The notes beneath the pieces are model-generated. The model made no database searches and was not told where the DNA came from. It saw nothing but the letters and a program-made list of their open reading frames with translations. Below, one piece after another: positions 13,001-22,300 of a DNA stretch of 64,000 bases. The position numbers and the translations under genes are program-made. Source of the stretch: Gordonia insulae (GTDB lineage Bacteria > Actinomycetota > Actinomycetes > Mycobacteriales > Mycobacteriaceae); NCBI RefSeq assembly GCF_003855095.1, contig NZ_CP033972.1, positions 5,456,001-5,520,000 of the forward strand. The letters run 5' to 3'. Positions within the stretch are counted from its first letter, which is position 1; each line of letters begins with the position of its first letter.

Positions 13001-14915
13001 CCTTGGGCTTTCCGGTCGAGCCGGAGGTGAACAGCACGTACGCGGGGTGATCGGGACGCAGCGGCGTCGCGGGGTGCGTGCTGCGCGCGTGTCGGGAACC
13101 GTTGCGCACCTCGTCGAGGGCGACCGTCTCTCCCGGGTGATCGGCGAGCGGTGTGCCGTCGGTGGTGATCACGATGGCCGGACGCGCGGTGTCGAGGATG
13201 TGCTGCAGTCGCCCCGCCGGCTCGTGCGGATCGATCGGCAGGAACGCGCCGCCGGCGCGGGTCACCGCATGAAGTGCGACCACCTGATCGATGCTGCGGT
13301 GCAGGGCCACGCCGACCACGGACTCCGGGCCGACTCCTCGGGCACGCAGACCCGCCGCGAGCATCTCTGCGCGATGGGTGAATTCGGCATGATCGATCGT
13401 CTCGCCGTCGGCGTCGACGATCGCGACCCGGTTGCGGTACCGGCGCCCGGAATCGGTGAGCACATCGACGAGGGTGGCCTCGCCGACGCCAACGGTGTCG
13501 CCCGCCGCGTGGTGTGCAACGGCTGCGTACTCGTCGTCGCCCATCAGCGGGATGGCGGTGACCGCATCGGTGGCGTCGGTGCGCACGAATCGTTCGAGGA
13601 AGTCCACGATGCGATCGTGGTGCGCTGCGATCTCCTGGGGGGAGTACACATTCGGGTTGGCCTCGAGATCGAGCCGCATGCCACCGGTGAAACCGTCGTA
13701 GACGTTGACCGACGCGTCTTCCACCGGACCGGTCGACAGGACGTTGAGCTCGCCGCGCAGCGAGCCGAAGTCGATGTGTTCGAAGAACAACATCACGTTG
13801 ACCATCGGGCCGAAGAATCCCCGGCGCCCGCCGGGGGCGCCCAGCACATCGCCGGTGATGTCCTCGTGCCGGAACTTCTGGTGGCGCACAGCCTGTTTGA
13901 TGTCGGCGTTCACGTCGCGGAGCAGCGTCGCGACGGTCGCGGCGCGGGCTCCCTTGTCCTCGCCCGCGGTGATCCGGGCCCGGACGGGCACGACGTTGGA
14001 GGTGAGTCCGGCCGAGGTGCGCAGGATCGCCCGGTCGCGGGCGGCCATCGGGAGGCTCAGCATCGCTTCGTCGCGGTCGTTGAGGCGGGCCAGGTACAGC
14101 GCGACGGCTGCTGTGATCACCGACGCCGGACGCACATGGTGGTCGTCGGCGACCGAGCGGATCCGCCCGACGAGATCGGCGGGCAGGGTGGTGGCGCGCA
14201 CGGTGGCGGTCGGCGCCGCGACGGCGGTGCGCGACGAGAGCGAGGTGGTCTCCGGCAGTTGTCCGGCATCGTCGAGAAGATAGGCAGCCCAATGTCGCCG
14301 GTCGTCCTCGAACGCCTCGGACGTCCGGTACTCGTCGTCGAATGCGGCGATCTGCGTCATCGAGGCGATGTCGGCGGGCGGGGCGTCGGTGCCGTCGGCG
14401 ATGGCGGTGTAGTGCTGGGCGACGCGCAGCATCATGTACATCGCCGCGTATCCGTCGAACGCCAGGTGATGGCCCCAGCAGTACCAGATGTGGTGGTGAT
14501 CGCCGAGGCGCAGTAGGTAGGTCTGCAGTAGTTGGCCGGTGAAGAGGTCGGTGGGCTGCGAGCGGTGCTCGTCGATCCACGCCAGGGCCGCCGCGCGCGG
14601 GTCGTCGGCGTCACCGAAATCGCGACGTCCGAGCGTCACCGTGCGGGTGTGATCGACCACCGTCATCGGCTCGCCGTCGTGGGTGGGCGTGAGCCGCAGG
14701 AGACCGGACTCGGTCTCGGCGCAGGTGGCCGCGACGGCACGCTCCATGATGTCGGCGTCGACCGCGTCGCGGAACTCCGCATACGCGGCGACCGACATGG
14801 GGACGTCGGGATCGAGCTGCTGGGCGTAGAAGATCCCCCGTTGCGCGGCGGTCATCGGGATCGCGCCGTCGGGGTCGGTGGTGATGTCGGTCCGGATGGC
14901 GTTCTCGGTGGTCAC
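1017..14915 (-). CDS. four-module non-ribosomal peptide synthetase (C-A-T x4, TE)
   Basis: A 4632-residue NRPS starting at a GTG behind a GAGAGGGG ribosome-binding site. Domain order with approximate landmark residues: C1 (HHLAFDG, 147), A1 ([11 protein letters not shown], 632), T1 (GGNSL, 1019), C2 (HHIAADG, 1217), A2 (1753), T2 (2150), C3 (2350), A3 (2832), T3 (GGTSL, 3213), C4 (3420), A4 (3922), T4 (4303), TE (GWSLGG, 4450). All C-domain HHxxxDG motifs, carrier serines and the A10 lysines are intact. I see no epimerisation or methyltransferase domain. My hand-read specificity code for A1 is DVWHISLVDK, a serine-type code. A2-A4 read DALFVGAVVK, DALFGGGIVK and DALFAGVVIK, which I cannot assign. 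The predicted product is a tetrapeptide with Ser first. Because the enzyme opens with a C domain, an acyl or aryl cap on Ser is likely. A siderophore is possible, but no IdeR-type iron box was seen upstream. Confidence 0.93.
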   Translation of the reverse strand: MTTENAIRTDITTDPDGAIPMTAAQRGIFYAQQLDPDVPMSVAAYAEFRDAVDADIMERAVAATCAETESGLLRLTPTHDGEPMTVVDHTRTVTLGRRDFGDADDPRAAALAWIDEHRSQPTDLFTGQLLQTYLLRLGDHHHIWYCWGHHLAFDGYAAMYMMLRVAQHYTAIADGTDAPPADIASMTQIAAFDDEYRTSEAFEDDRRHWAAYLLDDAGQLPETTSLSSRTAVAAPTATVRATTLPADLVGRIRSVADDHHVRPASVITAAVALYLARLNDRDEAMLSLPMAARDRAILRTSAGLTSNVVPVRARITAGEDKGARAATVATLLRDVNADIKQAVRHQKFRHEDITGDVLGAPGGRRGFFGPMVNVMLFFEHIDFGSLRGELNVLSTGPVEDASVNVYDGFTGGMRLDLEANPNVYSPQEIAAHHDRIVDFLERFVRTDATDAVTAIPLMGDDEYAAVAHHAAGDTVGVGEATLVDVLTDSGRRYRNRVAIVDADGETIDHAEFTHRAEMLAAGLRARGVGPESVVGVALHRSIDQVVALHAVTRAGGAFLPIDPHEPAGRLQHILDTARPAIVITTDGTPLADHPGETVALDEVRNGSRHARSTHPATPLRPDHPAYVLFTSGSTGKPKGVMISHRAIVNRLRWMQERYRLDGDDRVLQKTPATFDVSVWEFYWPLIAGAALVIPSPDGHRDPWYLRDIIAEHAVTTTHFVPSMLSTFAAALGADEQSRGDLRSLRRIITSGEALTPDTVTAIRQITDAPVHNLYGPTEAAVDVTFHDDCAPDERSVPIGRPVWNTTVHVLDHRLTPQPIGATGELYLGGVQLARGYRNRPDLTAGRFVADPFGGGDRLYRTGDLVRRRADGELEYLGRSDSQIKIRGQRVELGEIEIALSRLHGVRAAGVVVRDDLVTDDVAVVGYVAGDSDLSGDDLRTDLAGHLPEHMVPMVIVVLDDLPTTANGKLDRRALPAPHLPTSDTHVPPRGPLETLIADTVSAVLGTDAISMTDNFFTIGGNSLSATRVAARLTRATGHRVDLRTVFDSADIAAFARALAAQGVDEVALASAQDHAPARFAPVDGPVPLSPAQHRLWLATRLDPDSAGTYNIPFTVRLVGTLDVEALRRALGDVVARHEPLRTTVTERDGTAYAVVVDAQDARVDLPVLDPSADPAIADVREYASAAFDLENELPIRTRLVRSGDDDHRLTVVVHHIAADGWSLGPLAADLAAAYRARRDGTEPDWQALPVSYSQVSAARHAWLADTADDSPAVADLEFWTEQLADAPRETELPFDRARPRTPDTTGASLHAGISASRHRGLRTLAADHDATTFMVLHAAVAALLRTMSTGTDITIGTPVSGRGDAEIDGLIGMFVNTLALRTSVDKAAPFSSFLADVRERDLAAFSHADLPFDRIVTELSPDRSGNIHPFFQVSVALEDNSAIQLDFAGAGSEASGPNRHGAGSEASGPNRHGAGSEASGPNRHGAGSEASGPDAHRLSATASRVEIGQTKFDLQFTFTEHTDSDGAPAGMGVDIDYATALFDRATIAGLSSRLNRLIDSVTARPDISIGDIPLLDPHEQLHLVPAVGAGRRPVEHLTRILARAVDAEADRPAVCDATSTLTYRELDAAANRLARLLIAHGAGPESYVAVSLPRSAEWMVTLWAIARTGAAWVPIDPNYPTERIAFMLDNSGARLLVTDSASNPDAAIPAGLPTVVLDDAATQTERAQLPDEPIGTAELTAPLAVDHPAYLIYTSGTTGTPKGVVVSHRGLADFAAQQVIQFGLTPGSRTLHLASPSFDASVLEVLMAVSAGATMHAAPPGMVGGDELAELMRAARISHAFLTPSLLTTMSPDELPDLEALVIGGEHPNPEVVRRWSATCALFNAYGPTETTVVATISDDITPHDTVLTIGRPIRGIAAMVLDERLQPVAPGAVGELYIAGGHLARGYHEVRQLTSKSFVANPFGDPGDRMYRTGDLVRWNADRELEFRGRADHQTKIRGHRIELGEVDAALVADDAVTAAVTTTVGEGAQARLVSYVTIDDATRANARTASQRADDARAIRDRLAGRLPRHMIPSTIIELDEIPTTPIGKVDLRALPHPATVDGSSVGTDYVAPRSDTERAVAAVIADQLGLDVGEVGRDHDFFDLGGNSLSATQIVGRLEDVTGVRIAVRDIFDHPTVAELTRLLGSDTAGTDLDDARPLASLHHDVDTVVAPGPAQQQLWFLNQTADEASGEYNIAFALDLRGDLDIDALDGALRHTIERHEPLRTVYPDRDGRPGMEIRGADDVCPTLMATDVAEDEWAAAAEALGRTPFDLTDHAPIRVALHRITGQADPAQQESGHHKLTIVVHHIAADGWSMAPLARDIAGAYADLRQGRSPAQTPLPVGYRDYLRWQAENLEGRFDELAGWWGRELDGLDSTPILLPEIPADDTEPAAGVVEVGFDGALRAALADIADGRTTEFMTIHAVFAALLHRLHADPGTHVDGTPSDVVIGTPVAGRNDPRLSELVGMFVNSVVLRTPVDGSAAFADLLEEIRRRDLEALSQADMPFEHVVATVNPPRTGRHPIFQIALAFDAVTTGTGSTGAESALGVDIGLDGLDVAGEEIDTGAARFDLELRLRGDTARFTYATDVFSRDRVEAIAAGLVELSRRIVDDPHRPIDDLELTVDRPQPEAPLTEPAHLAEILDRTVTEHPGAVALHDGPVELGYADLDRRSARWADLLITLGVGAEDVVAVALDRSAASVTAIWAVARAGATLLPIDPRYPADRVRHMLDDSHAVLGITDPTRFAELPHQLWWLTTDDLDSHPERTRLQRPASPCDVRRNPDSAAYIIYTSGSTGTPKGVVVTHRGLAAFAAAQQQHYQVAEGDRTLHFASPGFDASMLEFLLATSAGATMMIAPPTVYGGDELVEFLATEQVTHAFITPAALSAATTAELPHLRCLGVGGEASTPALIERWGADRRYLNGYGPTETTIVSTMSPPLRPGDEITIGAPIPGCTALVLDHRLQPTPAMVPGELYLVGPGVARGYLGRPDLTAGRFVAAPDGTGTVMYRTGDIVHRNISGALVYHGRSDNQVKVRGFRIELDEVSAALAEHSAVDFATTLVRGTGADATLAAYVTLHDGTDPAATPTGADLRAAVRGRLPRQMIPSSVTILDRIPLTTNGKLDRAALPEPEIAPDRVGRAPSSRAETAIVAVMAEVLGVDAAAVSPDDDFFGLGGTSLQATTLTSRLNHAFGSVDWRVRDIFDTPTIAGLAAMVPTDAIPDDEALAGLLPAGGIAGADSQARIPDPDRPRPTRIPLAPVQRRLWSLARTAPDATDYLMPFAIRLTGRLDQATLRGALVDVVSRHAALRTVYPVCEGAPVGVVLDDAESVIGDLTAIPHTGGDSGEIGEYMRPIDVTSQAPLRATLLRHGSEDHTLLLVIHHIAADGASLPILISDVVAAYTERAEGRDVAWTPAAVDYRDYAVEVGTDDASADTTAQDRAFWAEVLADAPAETAIPGGDDTGRDHADDHTGATVVRTLDDDLRSGLADFARARSATPFSVLHTALAILLHRMGVGDDLVIGTPVANRAPRRGTSVGYDRVVGMFVNTLALRTRMNPADTAAALLDTTRADDLDALDHLDAPFDDVVADLNPTRELGRHPLFQTALSVHDYAESSAGTDEWLPVTSDLRLRLDEIGTRTAKFDMQFTVTGMSSGAPEAAVELTYATDRYSAEQAEQAVTRFLRVIRAVIADPFRAVGDVRITDPLEVAEVSPVAVPPATAPATFGDLLADAVRHNPEGWAAVTDGDAITYADLDARSNRLARVLLGRGVGDKPESVVAMAIPRSIPALVTIWAIIKTGAAYVPVDPTYPPERIRHMIDDSGTTMVVTTSSNLTALGDDLPTLVLDDLSTRTRLGHSSPAPIRDSERAAPIRVDQLAYIIYTSGSTGRPKGVLVPHSGLAAVYHELGTRMRPEPDSRVLHFASPSFDASVLEFLLAAAGAGTLAIVPPGVYGGVDLERFIERHRVSHAFITPAAVASMDPAAVPRLRTIAVGGEAFGSELVRRWAPGRTMINVYGPTETTVITTHSEPLTGDGRLTIGTPNNGVAALVLDRRLHPVPAGVVGELYLIGDQVTRGYHRRPQLTATRFVPAPMVTGDGFAGRRMYRTGDLVRWTGDGRIEYVGRADDQVQVRGFRIELGEIDDALASHPSIDYAVTVVDESGGAPTLRSYVTTYHGDPIDESAVREHLGARLPRHMLPTSLTRLTDVPLTPTGKLDRDALPVASTPSASRAPRPGVEQQVAAVFADVLGIDEDAVGADDGFFDLGGNSLMATTVASRLGDVLGCEVPVQSLFAAPTPAELAAAASHAGRHSAGGSASMSATGLAPLLPLRRTAAGSEPSRPPLFVVHPAIGLSWSFSSLLPHVSPDRGVYGLQNPMLSGEPAAQSITTLAADYVARIREVAPHGPYHLVGWSLGGLIAHEMAIQLAAAGAEVAQLVLLDSFVLADRPGLATEQSVAELLAEFGLSTGEGEPTVEQAWQAVRSAGGPLGGLGADEFAAVHETFRQATPLAAHWRPGTFDGDMTFVTAAADPPAGRPAVDDWRAHVSGRIHEVVIDSTHARMLLPENVTGYAHVIDAPPVHQHSIYQGTTVTEEEA
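10441..10572. repeat. 36-bp tandem repeat inside the NRPS gene (3.7 copies)
   Basis: Three identical 36-bp units (10441-10476, 10477-10512, 10513-10548) and a 24-bp partial fourth. The length is a multiple of three, so the NRPS frame stays open and reads a 12-residue unit [12 protein letters not shown] on the minus strand. It falls at about residues 1447-1491, inside the C-terminal lobe of condensation domain C2, between [15 protein letters not shown] and [13 protein letters not shown]. The other C domains here carry unrelated linkers at this point, so it is probably a tolerated surface-loop insertion. Confidence 0.95.
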
Positions 14916-15337
14916 GCAATGCCCCTCTCGTCGGCGGTTGGCTCGGCCGGGTGGCCGGTGCGTAGGCCGTCTATGGGTGCTTCGCGCGAGACGATCGGGC
15001 AGATTGGTCTGAATCCGGGACGTCGGGATTCGCCGGTCGGCACGGCTCCGGGCGAGTGCGGAATGGCGCCGCGCGAGCCTGCCGGCGGACCCTATGGCCC
15101 CGAATCGGATCGCGAGGGGGCCCGGATTTGGTTGCGACCTGCGGTTTCCCCTACACTTGTGGGGTTGCCTGCGGCACAGCTGTGTCGCGAATCGGCCCGT
15201 GAACCCACTGGGATGGCCGCACTGACGTCACCGTCAGCTGCAAAACCCCAGGCAGGCGCGCGTCCGATGGTGACAGACCGTGTGCGTCGGGTCGGCAATC
15301 CGGCGGACATCAACATCCAGGTCAAGGAGATTGACGA
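14916..15337. other. intergenic region between the NRPS operon and rplN
   Basis: This 422-bp divergent region separates the NRPS GTG start (minus) from rplN (plus). It holds the rplN promoter (15128-15157), a long leader and a possible 24-codon ORF coupled to rplN. On the minus strand an RBS (GAGAGGGG) precedes the NRPS start; no clear minus-strand promoter or iron-box palindrome was recognised. The usual S10-operon neighbours of rplN (rplP, rpmC, rpsQ) are absent here. Confidence 0.7.
15128..15157 (+). promoter_or_regulatory. predicted promoter of rplN-rplX-rplE-rpsN
   Basis: TTGGTT, an 18-base spacer, then TACACT. Five bases after the -10 comes GGTTGCCTGCG, which is identical and identically spaced at the rpsH promoter (35823-35851). 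That agreement between two ribosomal promoters is the main support. The hexamers themselves were read by eye. Confidence 0.65.
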
Positions 15338-15341
15338 GTGA
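15267..15341 (+). CDS. possible 24-residue upstream ORF coupled to rplN
   Basis: An ATG-started ORF of 24 codons ([12 protein letters not shown]... ending KEIDE) whose TGA overlaps the GTG start of rplN (GTGA, 4-base overlap). The AAGGAGA just inside its 3' end would serve rplN. Its own RBS is weak. It could couple translation into rplN, or be chance. There is no similarity I recognise, including to S17, which normally precedes L14 elsewhere. Confidence 0.3.
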   Translation: MVTDRVRRVGNPADINIQVKEIDE

Positions 15342-15706
15342 TTCAGCAGGAATCTCGCCTGCGGGTCGCCGACAACACCGGTGCAAAGGAAATCCTTTGC
15401 ATCCGCGTGCTGGGCGGTTCCTCGCGGCGCTACGCCGGCATTGGTGACGTGATCGTCGCCACTGTCAAAGACGCCATCCCGGGCGGCAACGTCAAAAAGG
15501 GTGAGGTCGTCAAGGCGGTCATCGTGCGCACCACCAAGGAGCGCCGTCGTGCGGACGGAAGCTACATCCGTTTCGACGAGAACGCCGCCGTCATCCTCAA
15601 GGGTGAGAGCGACCCCCGTGGTACCCGCATCTTCGGCCCGGTCGGCCGCGAGCTGCGTGAGAAGAAGTTCATGAAGATCGTGTCGCTGGCACCGGAGGTG
15701 ATCTGA
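15338..15706 (+). CDS. rplN: 50S ribosomal protein L14
   Basis: 122 residues, the full family length, beginning [18 protein letters not shown] with the conserved RVADNTGAK and the C-terminal RELRE...[10 protein letters not shown]14 binds 23S rRNA near the base of the 50S stalk and forms an intersubunit bridge. The start is GTG with AAGGAGA 7 bases upstream. It is the first gene of a four-gene remnant of the spc operon; rplX follows one base after the stop. Confidence 0.98.
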   Translation: MIQQESRLRVADNTGAKEILCIRVLGGSSRRYAGIGDVIVATVKDAIPGGNVKKGEVVKAVIVRTTKERRRADGSYIRFDENAAVILKGESDPRGTRIFGPVGRELREKKFMKIVSLAPEVI

Positions 15707-15707
15707 C

Positions 15708-16025
15708 ATGAAGGTTCACAAGGGTGACACCGTGATCGTCATCTCGGGCAAGGACAAGGGCGCCAAGGGCAAGGTCATCCAGGCCTTCCCCAAGGAAGAC
15801 CGGGTCCTGGTCGAGGGCGTCAACCGAATCAAGAAGCACACCGCCGCCTCGGCGAACGAGCGTGGCGCATCCTCCGGCGGCATCGTGACCCAGGAAGCCT
15901 CGATCCACGTCTCGAACGTGATGGTCGTGGACTCCGACGGCAACCCGACTCGCGTGGGCTACCGCGTCGATGAGGAGACCGGCAAGAAGGTCCGGATTTC
16001 CCGCAAGAACGGGAAGGACATCTGA
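15708..16025 (+). CDS. rplX: 50S ribosomal protein L24
   Basis: 105 residues with the KOW motif at the N-terminus ([22 protein letters not shown]) and the conserved [11 protein letters not shown]24 is an early 50S assembly protein that nucleates folding of 23S rRNA domain I. The ATG follows the rplN stop directly, so translation is probably coupled. Length and motifs are normal for an actinobacterial L24. Confidence 0.98.
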   Translation: MKVHKGDTVIVISGKDKGAKGKVIQAFPKEDRVLVEGVNRIKKHTAASANERGASSGGIVTQEASIHVSNVMVVDSDGNPTRVGYRVDEETGKKVRISRKNGKDI

Positions 16026-16026
16026 C

Positions 16027-16605
16027 ATGACCACCACAGAGAAGACCCAGCCGCGCCTCAAGACTCGCTACCGCGAGGAGATCAAGGACGCGCTGAACAA
16101 AGAGTTCGCCTACGACAACGTCATGCAGATCCCGGGCGTCGTCAAGGTCGTCGTCAACATGGGTGTGGGCGATGCCGCTCGCGACGCCAAGCTGATCAAC
16201 GGCGCCGTCGAGGACCTCGCGCTGATCACCGGTCAGCGTCCGGAGATCCGTCGTGCCCGCAAATCCATCGCGCAGTTCAAGCTGCGTGAGGGCATGCCGA
16301 TCGGTGCCCGCGCCACGCTGCGCGGCGACCGTATGTGGGAGTTCCTGGACCGCCTCGTGTCCATCGCCCTCCCGCGTATCCGCGACTTCCGTGGATTGTC
16401 GGACCGCCAGTTCGACGGCAATGGCAACTACACCTTCGGCCTCAACGAGCAGTCGATGTTCCACGAGATCAACATCGACAAGATCGATCGGCCGCGGGGT
16501 ATGGACATCACCGTCGTCACCTCGGCCACCAACGACGAGGAAGGCCGCGCACTGCTTCGCGCGCTGGGCTTCCCGTTCAAAGACAACTCCGTGAAGGACA
16601 ACTGA
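16027..16605 (+). CDS. rplE: 50S ribosomal protein L5
   Basis: 192 residues. L5 binds 5S rRNA and contacts the P-site tRNA and S13. Visible family sequences include LKTRYREEI near the N-terminus, the stretch [39 protein letters not shown], and the closing [10 protein letters not shown]. The ATG at 16027 was chosen one base after the rplX stop; a longer in-frame reading from 15970 overlaps rplX and adds an unconserved Arg-rich leader, so it was rejected. Confidence 0.97.
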   Translation: MTTTEKTQPRLKTRYREEIKDALNKEFAYDNVMQIPGVVKVVVNMGVGDAARDAKLINGAVEDLALITGQRPEIRRARKSIAQFKLREGMPIGARATLRGDRMWEFLDRLVSIALPRIRDFRGLSDRQFDGNGNYTFGLNEQSMFHEINIDKIDRPRGMDITVVTSATNDEEGRALLRALGFPFKDNSVKDN

Positions 16606-16606
16606 C

Positions 16607-16792
16607 ATGGCAAAGAAGGCTCTGGTCAACAAGGCCAACAAGAAGCCCAAGTTCGCCGTGCGGGGCTACACCCGGTGCAACCGTTGCGGTCGTCCGCACT
16701 CGGTGTTCCGCAAGTTCGGCCTGTGCCGAATCTGCCTGCGCGAGATGGCACACGCCGGCGAGCTGCCGGGCGTGCAGAAGTCGAGCTGGTGA
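16607..16792 (+). CDS. rpsN: 30S ribosomal protein S14, zinc-binding (type Z)
   Basis: 61 residues, the short zinc-binding form of S14. Two CxxC pairs (C24/C27 and C40/C43) make a zinc knuckle, and the ending GVQKSSW is typical. S14 is a late 30S assembly protein of the head. The start lies one base after the rplE stop. It is the last gene of this block: a terminator follows, and rpsH, the usual next gene, is 19 kb away. Confidence 0.97.
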   Translation: MAKKALVNKANKKPKFAVRGYTRCNRCGRPHSVFRKFGLCRICLREMAHAGELPGVQKSSW

Positions 16793-16862
16793 CTTCTCAC
16801 CCGATTTCGTAGTACGAACACGCGGAATCCGCGTGTAGGCACTACGGATTCAACAGGTTTGG

Positions 16863-16903
16863 CGAACGGCCCCACCTTCCGGACGGGAAGGTGGGGCCGT
16901 TCG
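16863..16903. terminator. bidirectional hairpin terminator between rpsN and the DUF4262 gene
   Basis: A perfect 18-bp stem (16863-16880 with 16886-16903) and a five-base loop, lying 70 bases after the rpsN stop and 3 bases after the stop of the convergent minus-strand gene. No T-run follows on either side, as is common in GC-rich actinobacteria. Confidence 0.8.
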
Positions 16904-16906
16904 TCG

Positions 16907-17512
16907 TCACCCGCGACGCTCGCGCATCGCTCGTCGCCGTTGTGCGCGATTGGGCCCCGACCCTCGGCTGATGACGCGTGGGCCGCGAACCACGCCGGTG
17001 CCCGTCCCGGAGAAGCCCTTGATCTCCTGATCAAGAACCCGCAGTGAGCAGTCCTCGTCCCACGGGTACTGCCCGAAGTCGTCGGGCCAGATCGCTTGTA
17101 GTGCGGGCGAGTCCGGGAAAAGCTCGTTGGTGAGGAGCAGGTCGTCCTTGTCGACCATCTCGATCACGCGAACCGGGACCTCGAGTGAGGTGAGTCGGAT
17201 GTCGACAGCCCGGTCGACGCATTCGCGCCAGTCATGTGTGTGGAACAGGTCGCCGAGCTCGTTGAGAACAGTGCCGCCGGTGGCGGCGTCGAGGCCGTAG
17301 ATCGCGAGCTCGGGGATGTCGTGCAGGGTGAGGCCGGACGTATAGGCGAACGAGCACTCCGGAGGGCGGCAGTCGTCCGACTGGCACGAGCACTGCTCGC
17401 TCACCGCGGTCACCGCCCATCCGCATTCCCGGATTCGGTGGATGGTCTCCTGGATCAACGGGTTGGGATGCCAGCGTCGAAGTCCCCGGATCGCGGCGGC
17501 GTGATCGGACAT
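16907..17512 (-). CDS. DUF4262 domain protein
   Basis: 201 residues. The central part (about residues 25-150) fits DUF4262, a family of unknown function, with the typical FAYTSGLTLHDIPELAIYGL. The N-terminus carries a cysteine cluster (CSCQSDDC...C) that could bind metal. The C-terminal tail is very basic (NRAQRRRAMRERRG). The ATG at 17510-17512 was preferred because AAAGGAG stands 7 bases upstream; a 50-codon longer reading lacks this. It is divergent from the decarboxylase gene, with 152 bp between. Function unknown. Confidence 0.8.
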   Translation of the reverse strand: MSDHAAAIRGLRRWHPNPLIQETIHRIRECGWAVTAVSEQCSCQSDDCRPPECSFAYTSGLTLHDIPELAIYGLDAATGGTVLNELGDLFHTHDWRECVDRAVDIRLTSLEVPVRVIEMVDKDDLLLTNELFPDSPALQAIWPDDFGQYPWDEDCSLRVLDQEIKGFSGTGTGVVRGPRVISRGSGPNRAQRRRAMRERRG

Positions 17513-17664
17513 GATTCGCTCCTTTGTTCGAAGGTGCGATCGAGTAGACCAGAGCGGTCCGACAAGGTCGTGAGCCGATGTGAGCGCTTTGTGAGAGGGA
17601 TCTGGTGAAGTCGGACAGAATTGACAGGGCCGGGGGCCTCGACGACGACTGACAGGGCGCACGT

Positions 17665-19341
17665 ATGACGACTCCGTACACCGTTGCCGACTACCTCTTC
17701 GACCGGTTGGGCGAACTCGGAGTCGACACCGTCTTCGGGGTGCCCGGGGATTTCACCCTGGGCCTCCTCGACCACATCGACGACCGTGACGATCTCTCGT
17801 GGGTCGGCACCGCCAACGAACTGGGGGCGGGTTACGCCGCGGACGGATATGCCCGCATGCGCGGGGTCGGTGTCGTGTGCTCGACCTTCGGAGTGGGCGA
17901 GCTCAGCGCCATCAACGCCGTCGCAGGCGCCTACGCCGAGCATGTGGCCGTCCTGCAACTCGTCGGGTCGCCGACCGAACCCGTGCAGGCCGCCGGGAGG
18001 CCGACACACCACTCGCTCGGCGACGGCGACTTCGACCACACGTTGCGCATGACCGTCGAGGTGACGGTGGCGCAGGCGAAGCTCACCGCGACTACCGCTC
18101 CGGGAGAGATCGACCGCGTGCTGGCGACGATGGTGGCACTGCATCAGCCGGGCTATCTGTCACTGCCGGCCGACGTCGCGGAGGCGCCCTGCACACCGCC
18201 GTCGGGAGCGCTCGCGGTACCGGCGGCGACGACGGATGCGACGGTCTTGCGCCAGTTCACCGCGGCTGCACTGCGATTGCTCGACGGGCGGTCCCCGGTC
18301 GTGCTGGCCGACATCTATGTGCACCGGGCAGGTGCACAGGACGAGCTGGACCGATTCGTCAAAGTCGGCGGCCTCCGCTACGCGTCGCTGCTATGGGGAC
18401 GACGGGTGGTCGACGAGAGCGGGCCCGGCTACCTCGGACTGTATCTCGGGGCCGCGAGCAGCCCGGAGGTCCGCGACGCCATCGAGAACACTGCATGCCT
18501 CGTCACCGCCGGTGTCTACTTCACCGATCTCATCTCCGGTTTCTTCAGTCAGCACCTGGACGCCAACGTCCGGATCGACCTGCAGCCGCATACCGCGGTC
18601 GTCGCGGGGGAGGTGTTCACCGGGATCGAGATGAGTGATGCCCTCGCCGCGTTGACGGACGTGATCCCGCCCGCCGACCCCGCCGACACCGACCCCGTCC
18701 CGACACCCGATGCGGTGCCGGTGGCCGATGCGGTCGACGCGGATTCGCCTCTGTCGCAAGCGGTGTTGTGGGAGCGGGTGGCCACCGCGCTGACGTCGTC
18801 GGACATCGTGCTCGCCGACCAGGGCACATCCTTCTACGGCATGGCCGGTCAGCATCTGCCGCATGGGGCCGTGTTCATCGGGCAGCCACTGTGGGCGTCG
18901 ATCGGGTACACGCTGCCGGCGATCGTCGGTGCCGCGGTCGCCGCGCCGGAACGACGTCCTGTGCTCCTGATCGGCGACGGCGCAGCTCAATTGACCATCG
19001 CCGAACTCGGCACCATCATCCGTCTGCGCATCCCGGCGGTGATCGTCGTCGTCAACAACAACGGGTACACGGTCGAGCGGGCGATCCACGGACCCGACAA
19101 GGCGTACAACGACATCGCTGCGTGGAACTGGACCGCGCTGCCCGCCGCATTCGGTGGTACGCCGGACACCGTCCGTGCGCACCGGGCGACCACGGCGAAC
19201 GAGTTGTCTGCGGCATTCGCGGACGCAGCCGAGCGCCCCGGCATGCTGACCCTGATCGAAGCGGTCACCGGTGAACTCGATGTGCCCCCGGTCCTGGAGG
19301 CCGTCGCGGAGGCGGCGGCGAGGGCGAACACGAAGTCGTGA
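17665..19341 (+). CDS. kdc: ThDP-dependent 2-keto acid decarboxylase (Kdc/IPDC/PDC family)
   Basis: 558 residues, full length for the pyruvate/indolepyruvate/branched-chain keto acid decarboxylase family, which converts 2-keto acids to aldehydes plus CO2. Visible features: the cofactor-activating glutamate in ANELGAGYAADGYAR (about residue 50), the HH pair in RPTHHSLGDGDFD (about 114), and the ThDP/Mg site GDGAAQLT...NNNGYTVE (about 434-470). It is similar in type to the mycobacterial kdc product. Substrate preference cannot be read; an Ehrlich-type pathway or auxin-like aldehyde formation are possibilities. It ends 36 bp from the convergent ATPase gene. Confidence 0.88.
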   Translation: MTTPYTVADYLFDRLGELGVDTVFGVPGDFTLGLLDHIDDRDDLSWVGTANELGAGYAADGYARMRGVGVVCSTFGVGELSAINAVAGAYAEHVAVLQLVGSPTEPVQAAGRPTHHSLGDGDFDHTLRMTVEVTVAQAKLTATTAPGEIDRVLATMVALHQPGYLSLPADVAEAPCTPPSGALAVPAATTDATVLRQFTAAALRLLDGRSPVVLADIYVHRAGAQDELDRFVKVGGLRYASLLWGRRVVDESGPGYLGLYLGAASSPEVRDAIENTACLVTAGVYFTDLISGFFSQHLDANVRIDLQPHTAVVAGEVFTGIEMSDALAALTDVIPPADPADTDPVPTPDAVPVADAVDADSPLSQAVLWERVATALTSSDIVLADQGTSFYGMAGQHLPHGAVFIGQPLWASIGYTLPAIVGAAVAAPERRPVLLIGDGAAQLTIAELGTIIRLRIPAVIVVVNNNGYTVERAIHGPDKAYNDIAAWNWTALPAAFGGTPDTVRAHRATTANELSAAFADAAERPGMLTLIEAVTGELDVPPVLEAVAEAAARANTKS

Positions 19342-19377
19342 GGTGTGTGCGACCGACCACACCTGCCTCGCAGGTGA

Positions 19378-22300
19378 TCAGCCGGCCGATTCGCGAGCGA
19401 TGTCGACGACCTCCTCCTCGGTGGGCGGGCTCTTCGGGTGATGGCTGAGGCACAGTGGGGTCGAGATCTTCGCGAAGCCGCCGCCCTCGCGGGCGACATA
19501 GAAGACGCCGGTCCGCAGCCTGCCGACGTCGTCGATGGAACTGCCTTTCGCACGGGCGATCTCGCGTGCGGTATCGATCTGCACCGGCGCGTTGAGCATG
19601 CCGAAGAACTGGGTGGCCGAGTTCCCGGGGATCTTGGCGTTCAAACCCTTCGGCGCCTGCGTCGCGAACACGAGGCCGAGTCCGTACTTGCGTGCCTGCG
19701 ATACCAGGGCGAGGGTGCTCTGCGAACACGCCGTCCCGCGGTCGGACGGTGCGTAGTTCTGTGCCTCATCCATGACGAAGAGTCCACCGAGGGGGCGGTC
19801 GCCGGCGGGATGCTTCTTGATCCACGCGAACAACGCCATCTGGAGTTCGTTGACGAAGTTGGACCGTTTGTCCTCGCTCGAGAGCGCGGCGAGATTGATG
19901 ACCGATACCCGTGCGCGATAGCCCGGTGACGGGGTGAGCAACACGCCGGGATCCGCGGGTGCGCCGGCCCCGCCGAAGAGTGGGTCGTTGGCGCGAGCGG
20001 CTTTCAGATTCTCGGCCATGTCCGCCGCATAACGACGAGCCTCCCGAAGTCCGCTGACACCATCGGGAAGGTCGGTCAGCAGCTCGATGAGTTCGGCGAT
20101 CCCGCCGTGGCCCTGCCGGCCGAAGTATCGGAGCGCATCCTTCAGTACCGCTTGGGATTGCGAGGCCTTCGCCGTCCGTCCGCCGACCAGGGCACGTGGG
20201 ATCAACCCGGCTGCAGCGGCCTCGACCGCCGCCTCGAACTCATCGGGATCGTCGACGACGTCGGAGAAGTCGGGCAGCGGACGGAAACTGAGAGGACGTC
20301 CCGAGGAGCGGCCCGGCGTGAACACCGCGACCTCGGTGTCGGCGAAGTACTGTTTCGCCTTCTGCTCTTCCAGTTCGCTCGACCAGGTTCGTTCACCGGC
20401 CGGCCACGGCATGCCCAGACGCGCGAGGTCGTTGTTCACATCGAGCACGATCGACGAGACCCCTTGGAGGGCGCACTCCTCGATCATGCGGCGGATCAGG
20501 ACCGTCTTCCCCGAACCGGAACCCGCAAAGATGGCGGTGTGCTTACGCAGGGCCTCGAGAGACACCGACACCGCGGGGCCGCCGGTCAGCGGGATCCCGA
20601 GCGTGATCGATGGAACCGCCTCCGCCGCAGTGTGACTGGATGCGACTTTGTTTCGATCAGCGATTGCGACGGGACTCGGCGAGGCAACTGCTGCGGCTTC
20701 TCTGAGATCGGCCGGAGCGGTCGACGGAACACCGGTGTGCGCCGACGCTTGCCGTTGCGGGGCCGGTCGTCGCGCGGGGGAGGGCGTGGGCTTTGGGACA
20801 CTCGGCGGCGGAGTTGCCAGGGGCGGCAGCAGGGAAGGCTCGGGAGCGGCATGGCGGCCGTCCTCGCCGGACCCGGACATCGGCTCGGTGACGAGCGACG
20901 TCGCCACGATGTCCCGGAGGAACGCGATCTGTCCGGCCGGATTGCGCAGCGCGATCCACTCACTGAGGAATTCTGAACGCTCCGAACGTAGTTGACGCAG
21001 CGCCATCAGAGTGCGGATGTCGTCGTCGGACCACGCCACCACGTGGCCACCGCGCGCGTGCATCTCGTCGACCATCTGAGTGGTCTTGGTACCCGACGGC
21101 CATGGCGTGCGCCGCAAGACGATCAGGGTGCGCCGCTTGCCGCCGAGGCTGAGTCCGGCGGCGGTGGTGGCATTGGCGAGGCGGGATTGGACAGAGCGAT
21201 AGTGGGTCGCCGCGATGCCCCGGAAACTCCACGATTGTTCGGAGTCGGTCTCGAGGTCGACGATACGGCGGAGCGTCCCATGGAGGTTGGCTTTCGGACT
21301 GGGCTTCGGGTCTTGCTGGAACCGGTCGGCGCCTTCGGGGAGGGCTTCTATCCACGATGCGAGACCCGCGTGGAGCAACGGCGGGACGACAGCATCTTCC
21401 TGCTCGGCCGAGACGGCTGGAGCGACATCGGCGGCGGACTTGAGCTCGTCGAATCGCCGGTCGAGTTGCGCCAGTTCGGGTTTGTCCTCGGCGACGGGAT
21501 CGATGTCGATCACGGTCGTGTGTCCGAGGCTGCGCATCTCGGTGAAAGCATCCGCCCGCAGGGATGACCCGATGTGGCGATCAACGTTGCGCATCAGCTC
21601 GCGGGGGGTGTAGTCGCGGGCTTCGGCGAGTGCCCCTTCGGTGACGGGCCAGGTGGCGTAGGGAGGTGAGAAGCCTGCCTCGGCGAAGCATGGGGCGAAG
21701 CGTTTGGCGAGCAGTGTCCGCCCGAACTCCACCGTCGTCGGTCGTTGCAGGATCGGCGGTTGGCGGAACCTGTCGACCACGGAACGCATGACGTGGCTCT
21801 CGAGGTACTGCCAGGCCGCCGTGATGCAGGAGACGACGGCGACGGTGCGGCTCATCGTCTCTCTGACGGACATGAGTCCGTGAGCCACCTTCTCGACCGA
21901 GTTCTCATCCTCGCGGCGTTCCGATTTGGCAGCTTCGATGAGGGTGTCGATCTGATCGATCGCGAGCACGGCAGCGTTGTCGAACGCGATGATGCGCGAG
22001 ATGTTCTCGACGATCTCCTGATACCCGAGCCGCGCGTTCCGGATGCCCCAGGCCGAGAGATCCTCGGCGTCGTCGATGTCGAGATGGAGGAACGACTCAC
22101 CGAGATCCTTGACGGCGAAGTCATCGGACTCGGTCAGGACGAGGGCGCGGAGGATGTGCTGGGATCGTCGGCGATGACGAGAGTGCTTGGTGTAGACACC
22201 TCGGATGAACTGGTCGAGGTGGTCAGGAGACAGCTCGGCCTCGCCCGAGACGGCGGCGATGATCTCGTCGGGCAGCCCGGCCTCACCACCCAGACGATCG

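Noticed and set aside
12081..14516. Another long plus-strand open frame (811 codons) opposite the first NRPS module
   Set aside because: Same reason: it runs opposite intact C and A domain motifs and has a composition typical of reversed GC-rich codons.
14916..15127. Search for an IdeR/DtxR iron box that would mark the NRPS as a siderophore system
   Set aside because: No palindrome of that type was seen by eye, so a siderophore label is not supported by regulation.
14532..15341. A 269-codon plus-strand reading ending at the rplN start
   Set aside because: Most of it is antisense to the NRPS 5' end and intergenic. Only its last 24 codons, from the ATG at 15267, are kept as a possible leader ORF.
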